From Tritrichomonas musculus (taxonomy: Eukaryota > Parabasalia > Tritrichomonadida > Tritrichomonadidae): a stretch of DNA of 64,000 nucleotides. The notes under the pieces were generated by a model. That model did no database searches, was not told the origin of the DNA, and saw only the letters and a list, made by a program, of their open reading frames with translations. How positions within the stretch are numbered: the stretch's first letter is position 1; every line of letters begins with the position of its first letter. The translations under genes were made by a program, and so were the position numbers. Below, piece after piece: positions 19,241-30,230 of this stretch. The stretch covers positions 558,001-622,000 of the forward strand of contig JAPFFF010000016.1 of NCBI GenBank assembly GCA_039105265.1. Direction: 5' to 3'.

Positions 19241-22048
19241 AGATGAAAATAAAAAACCTCCAAAATGTAAGGTAAATAATTTGACCATAATAGAAAACCA
19301 TTCATTTTTAATAAAACTTGGAAAGAAAATCGAAATCAAAGTTGATAAACTTATATTTTTGATATGAAAACGAAACATTTTATAAAATTCCAACCAATAT
19401 TTGATATGATTCCAACATTTATTTCATGAAATTTTGATTTTTATTTATTAATCTAATTCCTTCATTTTTTTCATAAAATTTCAATTTTGGTTTACACAAT
19501 GTTACAACATTATTAAAATTTATGATATTTCATCATCTAATTTTATGAAATTACGATAAATATTTAATATAATATCAAATTTATTTTTTATTATATTTGA
19601 TCAGCATTTCATAGAATTTCATCATTTATTTATGTAATTTGAACACAATTTATATAAAATTTCATCACATTATTAATGAAATTCGACAAAAATTTTAATA
19701 AAATCTCAATTATCATCTTATCTAATTTCAACAATCATTTCATTACATTTTTTTTTTATCAATATTAATAAAATTTTAATAAATTGGTTTATTTAATTTC
19801 AACTCATAATTAATGTAATTTCATTTAATGTTTTATTACATTTCTTCTAATGTTTTATGGCATTTCATTTTCTCTTTTATTACATTCAAACAAATATTTT
19901 ATTACATTTCGAATAATATTTTATTTAATTTCAACAAATAATTTATGAAATTTTTCTTAATACTTATGAAATTTCATAAAACAATTTAATCAAATTCCAA
20001 CATTATTTTATAAAATTTCAACATTTATTTCATTCAATTTCTTCATCTTTTAAATTTAATTTCATAAAATGGATTAATGATATTCCATTTATATTTTTAT
20101 CAAATTTAAAACAATACTTTATCTTATTTCAACTAACATTTAATGGAATTTTATTTGATAATTTTTACATGATTTCACAAAAATTTTTATAATATTTCAA
20201 TATATTTTATATAAAATTAGCATCAATATTTTATTATGTTTTAATTCATTTATTTTATATAATTTCGACCAATTATTTATAATATTTTAAAATTTATTTT
20301 TAATGAAATTTCATTTATTTTTAATACAATTTCAAATATTTTATTTATGGAATTCTATTGAATAAATTCATGACATTTTATCAAAAATTCATGGGATAAT
20401 AAACAAATTTTTATTGGATTTCATTCAATATTTCATACAATTTCACATAATATTTATATGCAATTTCATTTAATATATTATGAAATTTCTATTTATTTTT
20501 TATGGAATTTTTCAAAACATTTTATTGGATTTCATTTCATTCATTAATCAAATTTATTTCAAATATTTCATTACATTTTATCCAAAATATTTATCTAATT
20601 TCTATCATTAATTTTATCAAATCCAAATCAATATTCTTCATCAAATTTTTATATATATTTCATCGAATTTCATTATAAATTTAATACAATTAATAATTAT
20701 TTCTTAATCTAATTTCCATTAAATATTTATGAAATACCTTTAAGTATTTTATGAAATTATTTTTAAATTTATGGCATTTCAAACATTATTCATAAAATTT
20801 CCATCAATAATTTATAAAATTCACACCAATACTTACTACATTTCAACAAAAATTATATAAAGTTTTTTACATATATTTAATATCATTTCAACAATAATCA
20901 AATGAAATTTCAATTCAAATAAAATGGAATTCCATAAATATTTATAAAATTTTTCATAAATATTTATTGGATTACAGCATTTATTTTAACTGCATTTCAA
21001 TTTTTTTTCAATTTAGTTCTAATTCAAATTTTTTTTATTTAATTTCAAACAAAATTTTTACAAAATTTATATAATCATTTTATAAAGTATTAAACAATAT
21101 TTTATAACATTTCGACTAGTAATTAAATCCAATTTCAACAAGTATTTTATATCATTTTGGCAAACAATTTTATTACATTTCATCTATACTTTTATAGAAT
21201 TTCAAGTAATATTTCATCCAATTCATAAACAAATTTTATCCAATTCATAAACACAATTTTATCCAATTTTAGCATATATTTATGGCATTTCAACCTATTT
21301 TTTTGTACAATTTCATATAGTATTTATAGAATTACAAGAATTTTTTATACAATTTAAAAAAAAAATTTATGGCATTTCAACAAATATTTTATTTCATTTC
21401 AACAAGTATTAAATACAATTTCAAAAAAAATTTCTATGGCATTTCAACAAATATTTTATTTCATTTCAACAAAAATTATATGGAATTTCAGCGTATATTA
21501 AATACAATTTCAAAAATATTTTTTATGGCATTTCAACAAATATTTTATTTCATTTCAACAAAAATTATATGGAATTTCAGCGTATATTAAATACAATTTC
21601 AAAAAATATTTTATTCAATTTTTAAAAAAAAATTTTTATGGCATTTCAACAAATATTTTATTTCATTTCAACAAGTATTAAATACAATTTCAAAAAAATT
21701 TTTATGGCATTTCAACAAATATTTTATTTCATTTCAACAAAAATTATATGGAATTTCAACATATTTTAAATACAATTTCAAAAAATATTTTATTCAATTT
21801 CAAAAAAAATTTTTTTATGGCATTTCAACAAATATTTTATTTCATTTCAACAAAAATTATATGGAATTTCAACAAGTATTAAATACGATTTCAGCTGATA
21901 TTTATGGAGTTTCAACAAATATTTTATTCAATTTCAAAAAAATTTTTTATGGCATTTCAACAAATATTTTATTTCATTTCAACAAAAATTATATGGAATT
22001 TCAACATATTTTAAATACAATTTCAAAAAATATTTTATTCAATTTCAA
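19240..22048. repeat. Degenerate 22-bp minisatellite (copy 2, left part)
   Basis: This is the second copy of the array at 9.6-12.3 kb. It begins with matching unique sequence (GTTGATAAACTTATATTTTTG near 19340; compare 9700). Variant units follow the same order up to about 21300. The right end (about 21365-22048) has expanded into a higher-order repeat of roughly 110 bp made of ATGGCATTTCAAC, ATATGGAATTTCAAC and TTCAATTTCAAAAAA units, which copy 1 lacks. The array is then interrupted by the transposon and resumes at 33460. Confidence 0.85.
22040..22048. repeat. Target-site duplication, left
   Basis: CAATTTCAA, identical to 33460-33468 on the other side of the element. A 9-bp duplication is the hallmark length for Mutator-like elements. 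Confidence 0.9.
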
Positions 22049-23247
22049 GGGATAGTATCACTTTTAAAAACTTTTTTCACTTAAAGTATCACTTTTTGAG
22101 AGAGAAAAAAAAATCAGTAACACTAATTTGCTTTTAAAAAAATATTCAGTAACACTTTTCCTCTGAAAAACATATCACTATAAATTAAAAAAATGTTAAG
22201 TGCTGCAGCTTTGGTAGTAAGGAAACTTCAAAAAAATATATATTGATTGGCATCAGACAAAGATTATTTCTGTGCAAGCTCGCCTCCAAACAAGGTTTTT
22301 ATTTGACATATCAAATTACAATTATCCAACACATCTTCAAAAAATGCTTATAAATTAGTGGTTATTATAGACAATCGTTTTTGTTTTTTATGTATTTAAT
22401 CCTAGACGCGAATCTCTGTGTTTTCAAATCAGTGATTAATATCGAATAATCAGATTTCAGACTCCCACACTCAGATACGATTCCATATCTCTTTAAATAT
22501 TATTCTCCATCGTTTTTTACGTATGGTACATGTATTAGATGTTACATATACTAGTTTAAAAATATTGAATATTTCAATAATATTCAATAAAAAATGCAAT
22601 AAATAAAAAAGAAATTGCAATAAAATTATTCTTTATAAAATGTTAATTTCAATTATATCATTTGTATTTCTTTTTTTCTTTTTTTAAAGGAGAAATTAAA
22701 GTTTTTTGTTCTGGAAAATTATAAACGTACTTTTTACGAATTTGTTAAAATGTAAACGTGCAACATTAATAAAAAATGTATCAATAAATGAATAAGCATT
22801 TTTTAAATGCCAACATCCAATTAATTACTATTCTTTTTATTGTATTTCATCAAAATATTGCAATTTAAAATTTTTTTTTGATTTAAATATGTGGTTCAGA
22901 TTATAATTTGAATTGTTTATGCCTAAAATTAGTTTATTTTACCTAATAAAATGTTTTATTGCTACAATATTCAATTTTTTCGATAAATTATAGGAGTTAT
23001 ATAAAAATATCATATTGATTAATTAAGAATTCATAAAAAAGAAAAGAGATACGGAAAATGAAATACATTGTGTGATCAAATTTAATAAGGAGGAAATGAT
23101 GAGAAATAAAAATAATGATTATGAATAATGAAATGATGGTGGAAAAAAATGATGTAATGTTCAAATTTATTATTATATTTGAGTAATATTTACAAATGAA
23201 TCATTTCATTTGCACAAAGACTAAATATATTTGGAAAAAATAAAAAA
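22049..23247 (+). repeat. Left terminal inverted repeat of the MULE
   Basis: 1,199 bp, mirrored at 32261-33459. The outer 130 bp carry a subterminal series of related motifs: AGTATCACTTTT at 22054-22065 and 22085-22096, CAGTAACACT at 22115-22124 and 22147-22156, and ATATCACT at 22172-22179. These are candidate transposase-binding sites. The rest is AT-rich and non-coding. Confidence 0.9.
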
Positions 23248-24000
23248 ATGATGATGGAAAAGAAGAAGAAGATGATGATAGAGAAGAAGAAGATGATGAT
23301 AGAGAAGAAGAAGATGATGATAGAGAAGAAGAAGATGATGATAGAGAAGAAGAAGATGATGATAGAGAAGAAGAAGATGATGATGATAAAGAAGAAGAAG
23401 ATGATGATAGAGAAGAAGAAGATGATGATGATAAAGAAGAAGAAGAAGATGATAGAGAAGAAGAAGAAGATGATGATAAAGAAGAAGAAGATGATGATGA
23501 TAGAGAAGAAGAAGAAGATGATGATGATAGAGAAGAAGAAGATGATGATGATAGAGAGGAAGAAGAAGATGATGATGATAAAGAAGAAGAAGAAGAAGAT
23601 GATGATAGAGAAGAAGAAGATGATGATGATGATAGAGAAAAAGAAGATGATGATGATAGAGAAGAAGAAGAAGATGATGATGATAGAGAAGAAGAAGAAG
23701 AAGATGATGATAGAGAAGAAGAAGATGATGATAGAGAAGATGATGATGATGATGATAGAGAAGAAGAAGAAGATGATGATAGAGAAGAAGAAGAAGATGA
23801 TGATAGAGAAGAAGAAGAAGATGATGATAGAGAAAAAGAAGAAGATGATGATAGAGAAGAAGAAGAAGATGATGATAGAGAAGAAGAAGAAGATGATGAT
23901 GATAGAGAAGAAGAAGATGATGATGATAGAGAAGAAGAAGATGATGATGATAGAGAAGAAGAAGAAGATATAATGATAATAACGATAATATTATGATGAT
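23248..24000 (+). repeat. 21-bp minisatellite (GATGATGATAGAGAAGAAGAA), left arm
   Basis: About 34 variable units of 18-24 bp, made of a GAT block, AGA and a GAA block. Two of the three + frames are free of stops (reading MMIEKKK or DDDREEE), which creates long spurious open frames. It grades into irregular GATAATAA-type sequence to about 24090. Confidence 0.9.
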
Positions 24001-26580
24001 TATGATTATAATGATAAAGATGAGGATAAGGATAATAACGATAATATTAAAGAATAATAATAATAAGATGATGAAATTGGATGATAATAATAATTACACA
24101 ATTATTTATACAACAATATGAATGTGATTATAAGCGTTTGAGATTGTTAACAGAGTTTTTCGAGATAATGATTTTCAATTGTGTATTTACTTCAAACTAA
24201 GTATATAACTCTTATTGGACATATTAATTTAAATTGTCTGTCTTGTATTATTTAAGATGTTACTGGTATCAAGATGCAGAACATGTGGATTTATATAAGG
24301 AATAATATTTTGGTGGAAATGTGATGTGAAAAATAATGACTGGAAATGCAATAACTATTTTTTTATCACCATATTTTAAATATATATAGCCATTCTTTAA
24401 GTTGATGGTCATTTTAGGTTGATAATAGTTAATATTAACATATTTTTTTAATTCAAAATTCCCAGTACCGATCAAAATGAAAGAATCTTTTCTTTCAAAA
24501 AATGGTCATTGAGCAATTAAAGCCATGAAAAATAGTAAAGCATAATATTTTATTGATGCATATGTTTAATGAATATTACTCAAGATAAACGATCTATACA
24601 AAAGATCTTTTAACCATTCTAAATGGTCATTCTAAGCAACATATTTTCTTCTAACTTCAAGCTTAATTAATGATTTTGTTAGTCCATATAAGTAGCTTCA
24701 ACTATAGTAACCATTCTTGTTAGTTTCTATACACTAATGAAATATGTAAGTATTTATGCATTATGAAAAGGGATAGATATCTGGTAAAAAAGAATGAGGT
24801 CCTCAGTTATATAAGGAGACAAAAAGAGGCTGTTACTTGTAGATGCTTGAAATGTATTCTATCATCATTAGTCTCTCGCTTGAAAGGTCACTATGATGAA
24901 CTTACCTCCCATTCAAATCCGTGAGATTCCCACCAAGCTGCCCAATACTGAGGAAAACATACACTTGTTACGCATGTACTTCATGAAGATATTTAACAGC
25001 ATCCTCCCCACAACATACCTCATGGGTCTCCTTTAGTATCTCTTTTCAAATATCTTAATTATGTATATATTAATTAAAATCAGGCTTATAATCATGATAA
25101 TAAGCGAGTTTAATGATTTAAATTATAAAGAAAATTATGTTAATATTAATATCTCAAATGGAGCTATATCAAACTATGAGGGATCTCCCAAAGAAGCATA
25201 GAGTTAGTTGAATCAGTATCAAGGATTTCATTGATAAGAAGTTTCAAATATACTGTAAATGATTTAGCATATATGAATAATATAGATGTACTTAATAAAA
25301 AGATTAATCAAATGGTGGAATGACTCGCATACAAACGATGAAACAATAGCAAATAAAATGAATACTTATCTTACGGATGATGAAACAAATGAGTTTATAG
25401 ATGCACTCAAATGCAGGATTGAGATATTAGATGCTAAGAACACGAGTTTAAAAACTATGATAACTGTTTTTGAAGCAAGAATTGCTGTTGAATAGAAAAA
25501 ATTTCAGATAGTGAATGGAGTTCATTTTATACTGAGTATAAAGAATATCAATATGCAAAAAATGTAAAATATTCATATTTTGTGAATGACGTGCATAATT
25601 ACTTAGAAATAACATTAATGTTCAGCAAAATTGTATGTAATCAATTGTTATTCATATTTTATGATAATGATAATAAATAGCATTATATATTGTATGAAAA
25701 AATTGATTCAGGTGCACCTGTTTGTGGCCGTATTGAGGCGTTTTATGGGCAAGAGATTGGTTCAAGTTCTTTATTACTTCTAGGTTCATCATTAAAAATT
25801 TCATACTCAGGCCTTATAATTCTTAATCATGATGATAGAGTAGTAAACAGTGGCTTATTTATAAATGGCATTAGTCAAAAAAATAATTACAAATGACATT
25901 AGTGACATCACAGGTGCAGTTGGATCTGGGAGACGGTTTATAGCTCACTGTTTAATGTATACAGCTAGTAGCACCTATTTACTAATATTGGAATATAGCA
26001 AATAATATAATATAATGTATCACAGCATTATAATAGTATATTGTTAATGATACTTTATCTTTAGAATCAATTTGGCTCTATAAGAACCTTAGAAGAATGA
26101 GACTTTATGTTGATTTATTAGACTAAAAATTCTTCCATTGATATTTTTGAACATAATTATACTTTGATAAGTATTAATGTATTTAATCAAATAAGTTAAT
26201 GAGTAATAATTTGTGCCTTTAAAGCCAATCTTCATCCTCTCATGTTAAATATTCAAAGATAAATATATTAATAACCATATACAAAGATAAAGTACTGAAA
26301 TTTTACTATCAATTAAATATCTTAAATCCATCCAATTGTTAGACATATTTTAATCAAAACACTCATTAGCATTTATTATTAAAAATAAAACTATAAATAA
26401 TTTGCAAAGATTTAGTGGAATAAAATTTTTTTCATATCGTTAAAAGTTAAATAAATAATATAAATTGTTTTCAATATTTTAAATTATTTTATTTTTACTT
26501 TTTGAATATAATATTTCCCTGCATTTTATTATAACATCTCTAAAAAAGTGCCATTCAAAAAGTTACCTATTGAAAATAGT
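24001..26580. other. Internal MULE region of unrecognised, degraded coding-like sequence
   Basis: Between the left minisatellite and the transposase stop lies 2.6 kb without a whole gene. Coding-like patches occur on the + strand at about 24895-25035 (MNLPPIQIREIPTKL...), 25286-25495 (a helical, coiled-coil-like patch) and 25690-25896, and on the - strand at 24269-24475. They are broken, and I do not recognise their family. They could be captured host sequence or a fossil of another element, including a virus-like one; I cannot choose between these. TTCAAAAAGTT occurs at 26554-26564 just past the transposase stop. Confidence 0.4.
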
Positions 26581-29500
26581 TTAATGTTTATGTGATTGAA
26601 CAACATGACCATATGCGTCAATTCTGTTTTTCCTTTGAACTAATGATGTTATATCCACAGGGATATCGTTATTTGTTTGTATGATACCATCAAAATTAGG
26701 GTATTCAATATTGTGAAAAACCGTTTGGTAATTTGATATAAAGAATCTTGGATGAACCCAGGACGTCCAATTATAATTGAATTTACTAGCAACTGCAAGA
26801 AGATGTATACATACCATTCCTGTATCATGATAAAATTTACATAAGCATATTGGAACTTCAGCAGGACAAATGATGACAGTGCATTTTGAATTCAGATCAT
26901 TATCTTTAACAACTTCATATTTGAATTGTGAAATTGGAGTTTGATGCACAGCTAAATGCTGAGCAACCGCCAGAGCGTAACTTAAGTATTCTCTTGCGCA
27001 TTCGGTAAGGATTCCTTTCTGAAAGCATAAATCTTTAAGTGCAAAATAACCGATATCATAAATATGTTGAAATATTTCAAAAGGCTCTTTGTTTTTCAAT
27101 TTAAGTTTTGCAATTGTAGCATTAAAAGACTCGACTGCAGTTGAAGAAATATTTTGATCTCTTGGAGCCTCGTTTTCGAACCTAGAGATTTTGCTCCATC
27201 TGTTCCTCTTATTTAAGTAATCACTCAACTCATTTTCATTTTCGATTATGCTTTTCTTTTTCGTTTGATATTCATATGAAGTTTGTGATTTTACTAGTGA
27301 CATGAATTCTTTTATACTTTTTTTACTTTTGAGATGCTTGGAGATATGATATGAACAAAGTAAACTTGTAATTCCAACTTTTTCAAAACTGCGAAATAAT
27401 TCACTTGCATCGTCTGTATGACAACTTTTAATACGATTTAATTCATTACGTAAGAGTGCTAAGAGCATGTCTGTAAAATCACTTTTTTCTGATTGTGCCC
27501 ATGCAAATCCTAGAGGAATGATTGATCTGTTGCCGGTTAATGCAACTATTGAATATAAATTCCCTTTTGAGATTCCAATTTGGAATCTTGTATCACATTG
27601 AACCACGGGGAAAAAAACAGATGACCAAATGAATTGTATTGCATAATTTGGGATGATTCCCACGAAATCAATGAAACCTTGTTTGTCTTTATGAACACAA
27701 CCGTTCCCGCCAGCTTTTTTTATAACATTAACAAGTTCATTCAATTTTCCCCACGATGCTAGTCTATCATTATTAGATATTTGAAAAACAATGTTGTAAA
27801 GTCTTCTTATTCTAACTTTATTAATTGTATTGGGTAGTAAACCAAATGATGCATTTATTTTATTCATGTATTCTTTGTTTAATTCTGATGTTTTTCCATA
27901 TTTATATATAACATCCTTAAGTTGTTTTGTCGAAATTATTACATGTTTTGAACATGTATGGTGTGTTTGTTTATTTATGTGAAAACCATCAGCACACCTT
28001 ACAAATTCAGCCCTATAATAACATCTTTGTGAACTGCATTTAAATGCAATGATATTTGGGTCATTTGTTTCAATCTGGGTAAGTCTATACCCTTTATTCG
28101 CTCGAAATAAGTATGTCTCTGCATTCAATTCGTCTTGGAATGGTGCAAAATCTTCCAGATTATCTTTATTAACAACATCATTTGTATCTTCACTTTCATT
28201 TTCTTCTACATCATCATTGCCACTTGCATCGTTGTCACTTGCATCATTGTCACTTGAATCATTGTCACTTTTGCTAGAGTCAGTGGTTACTTTATTGCAT
28301 TCAAATTTTCCTTCGATGTCAAATGAATTCCAATCTATTTTTTTCTCTTCTACATCTTTTTGAAGGGAGTTTATTACATCTTGCTGCAATCTTTTCACTG
28401 GTGGAACTGAAATCAAAAAAGTTTTTTTTGGAATTGATACCAGCTGAGGATTTTTTAATTGCATCATCATTTCATTATTATCTACTCTCTTTTTTTTTTC
28501 TTGCTTTTTACATGCTTTGTCAATGATCTTTCTTCCTGGAGGCCTTCCGCGCCTTTTTTTGACAGATGATATATCATCTAATATCTCATCATGATCTACA
28601 AAATCACATATTTTAAGGTTTCCAATATCTTTTTCAGATATCATAGAAAAATTGTGATATTTAAATATTTCAATAAGCACATCTTTTGAAATTCCTTTAT
28701 CAAAATACTTTTTTTGTAGGTAAGAGCTAATTACATTATGATGACATCTTATTGACTCAATTAATGTTTGCTGAAATGATTTATCTTCAGGTATAATTCG
28801 ATTATCTTCAAGAAAATGAATTATCTCTTGATTATTACCATGTATTGCATAGAGCCATAATTCTGGTGTCATTAGGGCGCCTTTTTTTTGTAAAAATTTG
28901 AAAATTTGAAATGATCCAAAAAACGCGACATAGTTTATTAACGTTAATTTCCCGAGGTTTGAAGCTTTAATTAGAAAAAAATTGGTTTCAAATATTGACG
29001 AATTAATTTTTAGATTAATAGGTATATCATTTGAAATGATATATGATTGAAATTCTTTGACATTATTTTTTTGAATTAACACACAAATGTCACTATCATT
29101 TTCACCTATTTTCCTTGATTCATAAAAACTATCAGGCAACTCATTACCGTTTTTTTGAATCCAATCATCTAGCATACCACTATGCGGAAACCATTCTTGA
29201 TCTGAATAAGGCTTCAATTCAGGATAAAAAAACTGTGGATAATTAGCCTTAATAAATCTTTCAGTTATTATTTGTTTGCAAACATATTCGTCAAATATTA
29301 ATATTTTGTTTTCAACTAAAAATAGTATAATTCGTTTATTGCTTTTGAATATATCAAAAATATTTGAATTAGTAAAACTTTGAGTGATATTTTCTTTAAA
29401 ATGCAATAATAATTTATCAATTTTGGCGAAAAAATTGATATTTCGGTGATGATTGTTGGATATTTTGACAATCAATACTAATATTAATTTGAATTCGTTA

Positions 29501-29667
29501 GTATGTTCAGTTATTTTTTCTTCTTCAAATATATCTTGAATGATTTTAAAATTTTCTTCAATATCTTCGTCGTTATCAAGAAAATTTAAAAGGCTATAGT
29601 GTATCTTTTTCATTTCGTCTAATATGATTTGTTCATGGGTTATATCTACGGAACTTTGCAGATTCAT
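26581..29667 (-). CDS. MULE transposase with N-terminal DUF3447/ankyrin region
   Basis: The intact frame is 1,028 residues from the ATG at 29667; the frame is open further upstream but without an ATG. Numbered from this ATG, residues 1-about 350 match the trichomonad DUF3447/ankyrin family (IFDIFKSNKRIILFL, TPELWLYAIHGNNQEIIHFL). An AT-hook (KKRRGRPPGRK) lies near 370-380 and an acidic linker near 460-510. A FLYWCH/WRKY-type Cys-His finger (CSSQRCYY ... HTC) lies near 540-580. The MULE DDE core has VVQCDTRF (first Asp, about 690), HTDDASEL (second Asp, about 748), the CSYH C-x2-H motif (about 770) and STAVESFN (Glu, about 843). A SWIM finger (CLCKFYHDTGMVCIHLL, CxC-x10-CxH) ends the core near 940-955. 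All catalytic and zinc residues are present, so it should cut and paste its own element. A perfect Inr (TCACAA) lies ten bases before the ATG. Confidence 0.93.
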   Translation of the reverse strand: MNLQSSVDITHEQIILDEMKKIHYSLLNFLDNDEDIEENFKIIQDIFEEEKITEHTNEFKLILVLIVKISNNHHRNINFFAKIDKLLLHFKENITQSFTNSNIFDIFKSNKRIILFLVENKILIFDEYVCKQIITERFIKANYPQFFYPELKPYSDQEWFPHSGMLDDWIQKNGNELPDSFYESRKIGENDSDICVLIQKNNVKEFQSYIISNDIPINLKINSSIFETNFFLIKASNLGKLTLINYVAFFGSFQIFKFLQKKGALMTPELWLYAIHGNNQEIIHFLEDNRIIPEDKSFQQTLIESIRCHHNVISSYLQKKYFDKGISKDVLIEIFKYHNFSMISEKDIGNLKICDFVDHDEILDDISSVKKRRGRPPGRKIIDKACKKQEKKKRVDNNEMMMQLKNPQLVSIPKKTFLISVPPVKRLQQDVINSLQKDVEEKKIDWNSFDIEGKFECNKVTTDSSKSDNDSSDNDASDNDASGNDDVEENESEDTNDVVNKDNLEDFAPFQDELNAETYLFRANKGYRLTQIETNDPNIIAFKCSSQRCYYRAEFVRCADGFHINKQTHHTCSKHVIISTKQLKDVIYKYGKTSELNKEYMNKINASFGLLPNTINKVRIRRLYNIVFQISNNDRLASWGKLNELVNVIKKAGGNGCVHKDKQGFIDFVGIIPNYAIQFIWSSVFFPVVQCDTRFQIGISKGNLYSIVALTGNRSIIPLGFAWAQSEKSDFTDMLLALLRNELNRIKSCHTDDASELFRSFEKVGITSLLCSYHISKHLKSKKSIKEFMSLVKSQTSYEYQTKKKSIIENENELSDYLNKRNRWSKISRFENEAPRDQNISSTAVESFNATIAKLKLKNKEPFEIFQHIYDIGYFALKDLCFQKGILTECAREYLSYALAVAQHLAVHQTPISQFKYEVVKDNDLNSKCTVIICPAEVPICLCKFYHDTGMVCIHLLAVASKFNYNWTSWVHPRFFISNYQTVFHNIEYPNFDGIIQTNNDIPVDITSLVQRKNRIDAYGHVVQSHKH

Positions 29668-29673
29668 CAGAAT

Positions 29674-29679
29674 TTGTGA
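29674..29679 (-). promoter_or_regulatory. Inr-like initiator of the transposase gene
   Basis: TCACAA fits the trichomonad initiator TCA(+1)Y(T/A)(T/A). Its A lies ten bases before the ATG at 29667, the same spacing as at the Sel1 gene (43139). It supports 29667 as the true start. Confidence 0.65.
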
Positions 29680-29879
29680 AATTAGGCCAATTTTTTTTTT
29701 TAAAAAAAGAAATGAAATTACCGACAATTTACGATTTATTTTTTATCAATAATATAATTAATATGATTTAATTACTAGTAAAATGATTTATAAATTTTTT
29801 AATTGAGAATTTGCGAGATATTTATATTTTTCAATATTTTGTTGGATAAGCACTCTTATTTTTCATTATTATCTTTTTG

Positions 29880-30230
29880 TTCTTCTTCTTTGGTATCGTT
29901 GTCATCATTCCATTCTTTTTTGTCATCATAATCATCATCTTCTTATTCTTTGACATCATAATCATCATCTTCTTATTCTTTGACATCATAATCATCATCT
30001 TCTTATTCTTTGACATCATAATCATCATCTTCTTATTCTTTGACATCATAATCATCTTCTTCTTATTCTTTAACATCATAATCATCTTCTTCTTATTCTT
30101 TGTCATCATAATCATCTTCTTCTTATTCTTTGTCATCATAATCATCTTCTTCTTATTCTTTGTCATCATAATCATCTTCTTCTTTTTCTTTGTCATCATA
30201 ATCAAGATCATTTTCTTCTTTATCATCATA
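29880..30230. repeat. 30-bp minisatellite, inner part of the MULE right arm
   Basis: About ten units of a 30-bp repeat (TCATCATAATCATCTTCTTC followed by TTATTCTTTG). It is absent from the left arm and differs from the 21-bp unit, though plainly derived from the same GAA/GAT material. Confidence 0.85.

Noticed and set aside
21369-22055. Small open frames reading MAFQQIFYFISTS-type peptides in the 22-bp array (also 33428-34088)
   Set aside because: Unit length varies and frames shift constantly, and copy 1 of the array does not keep them open. Treated as satellite.
23248-23973. 241-codon Met/Lys/Glu open frame in the left arm
   Set aside because: Repeat artefact, same reason as the right arm.
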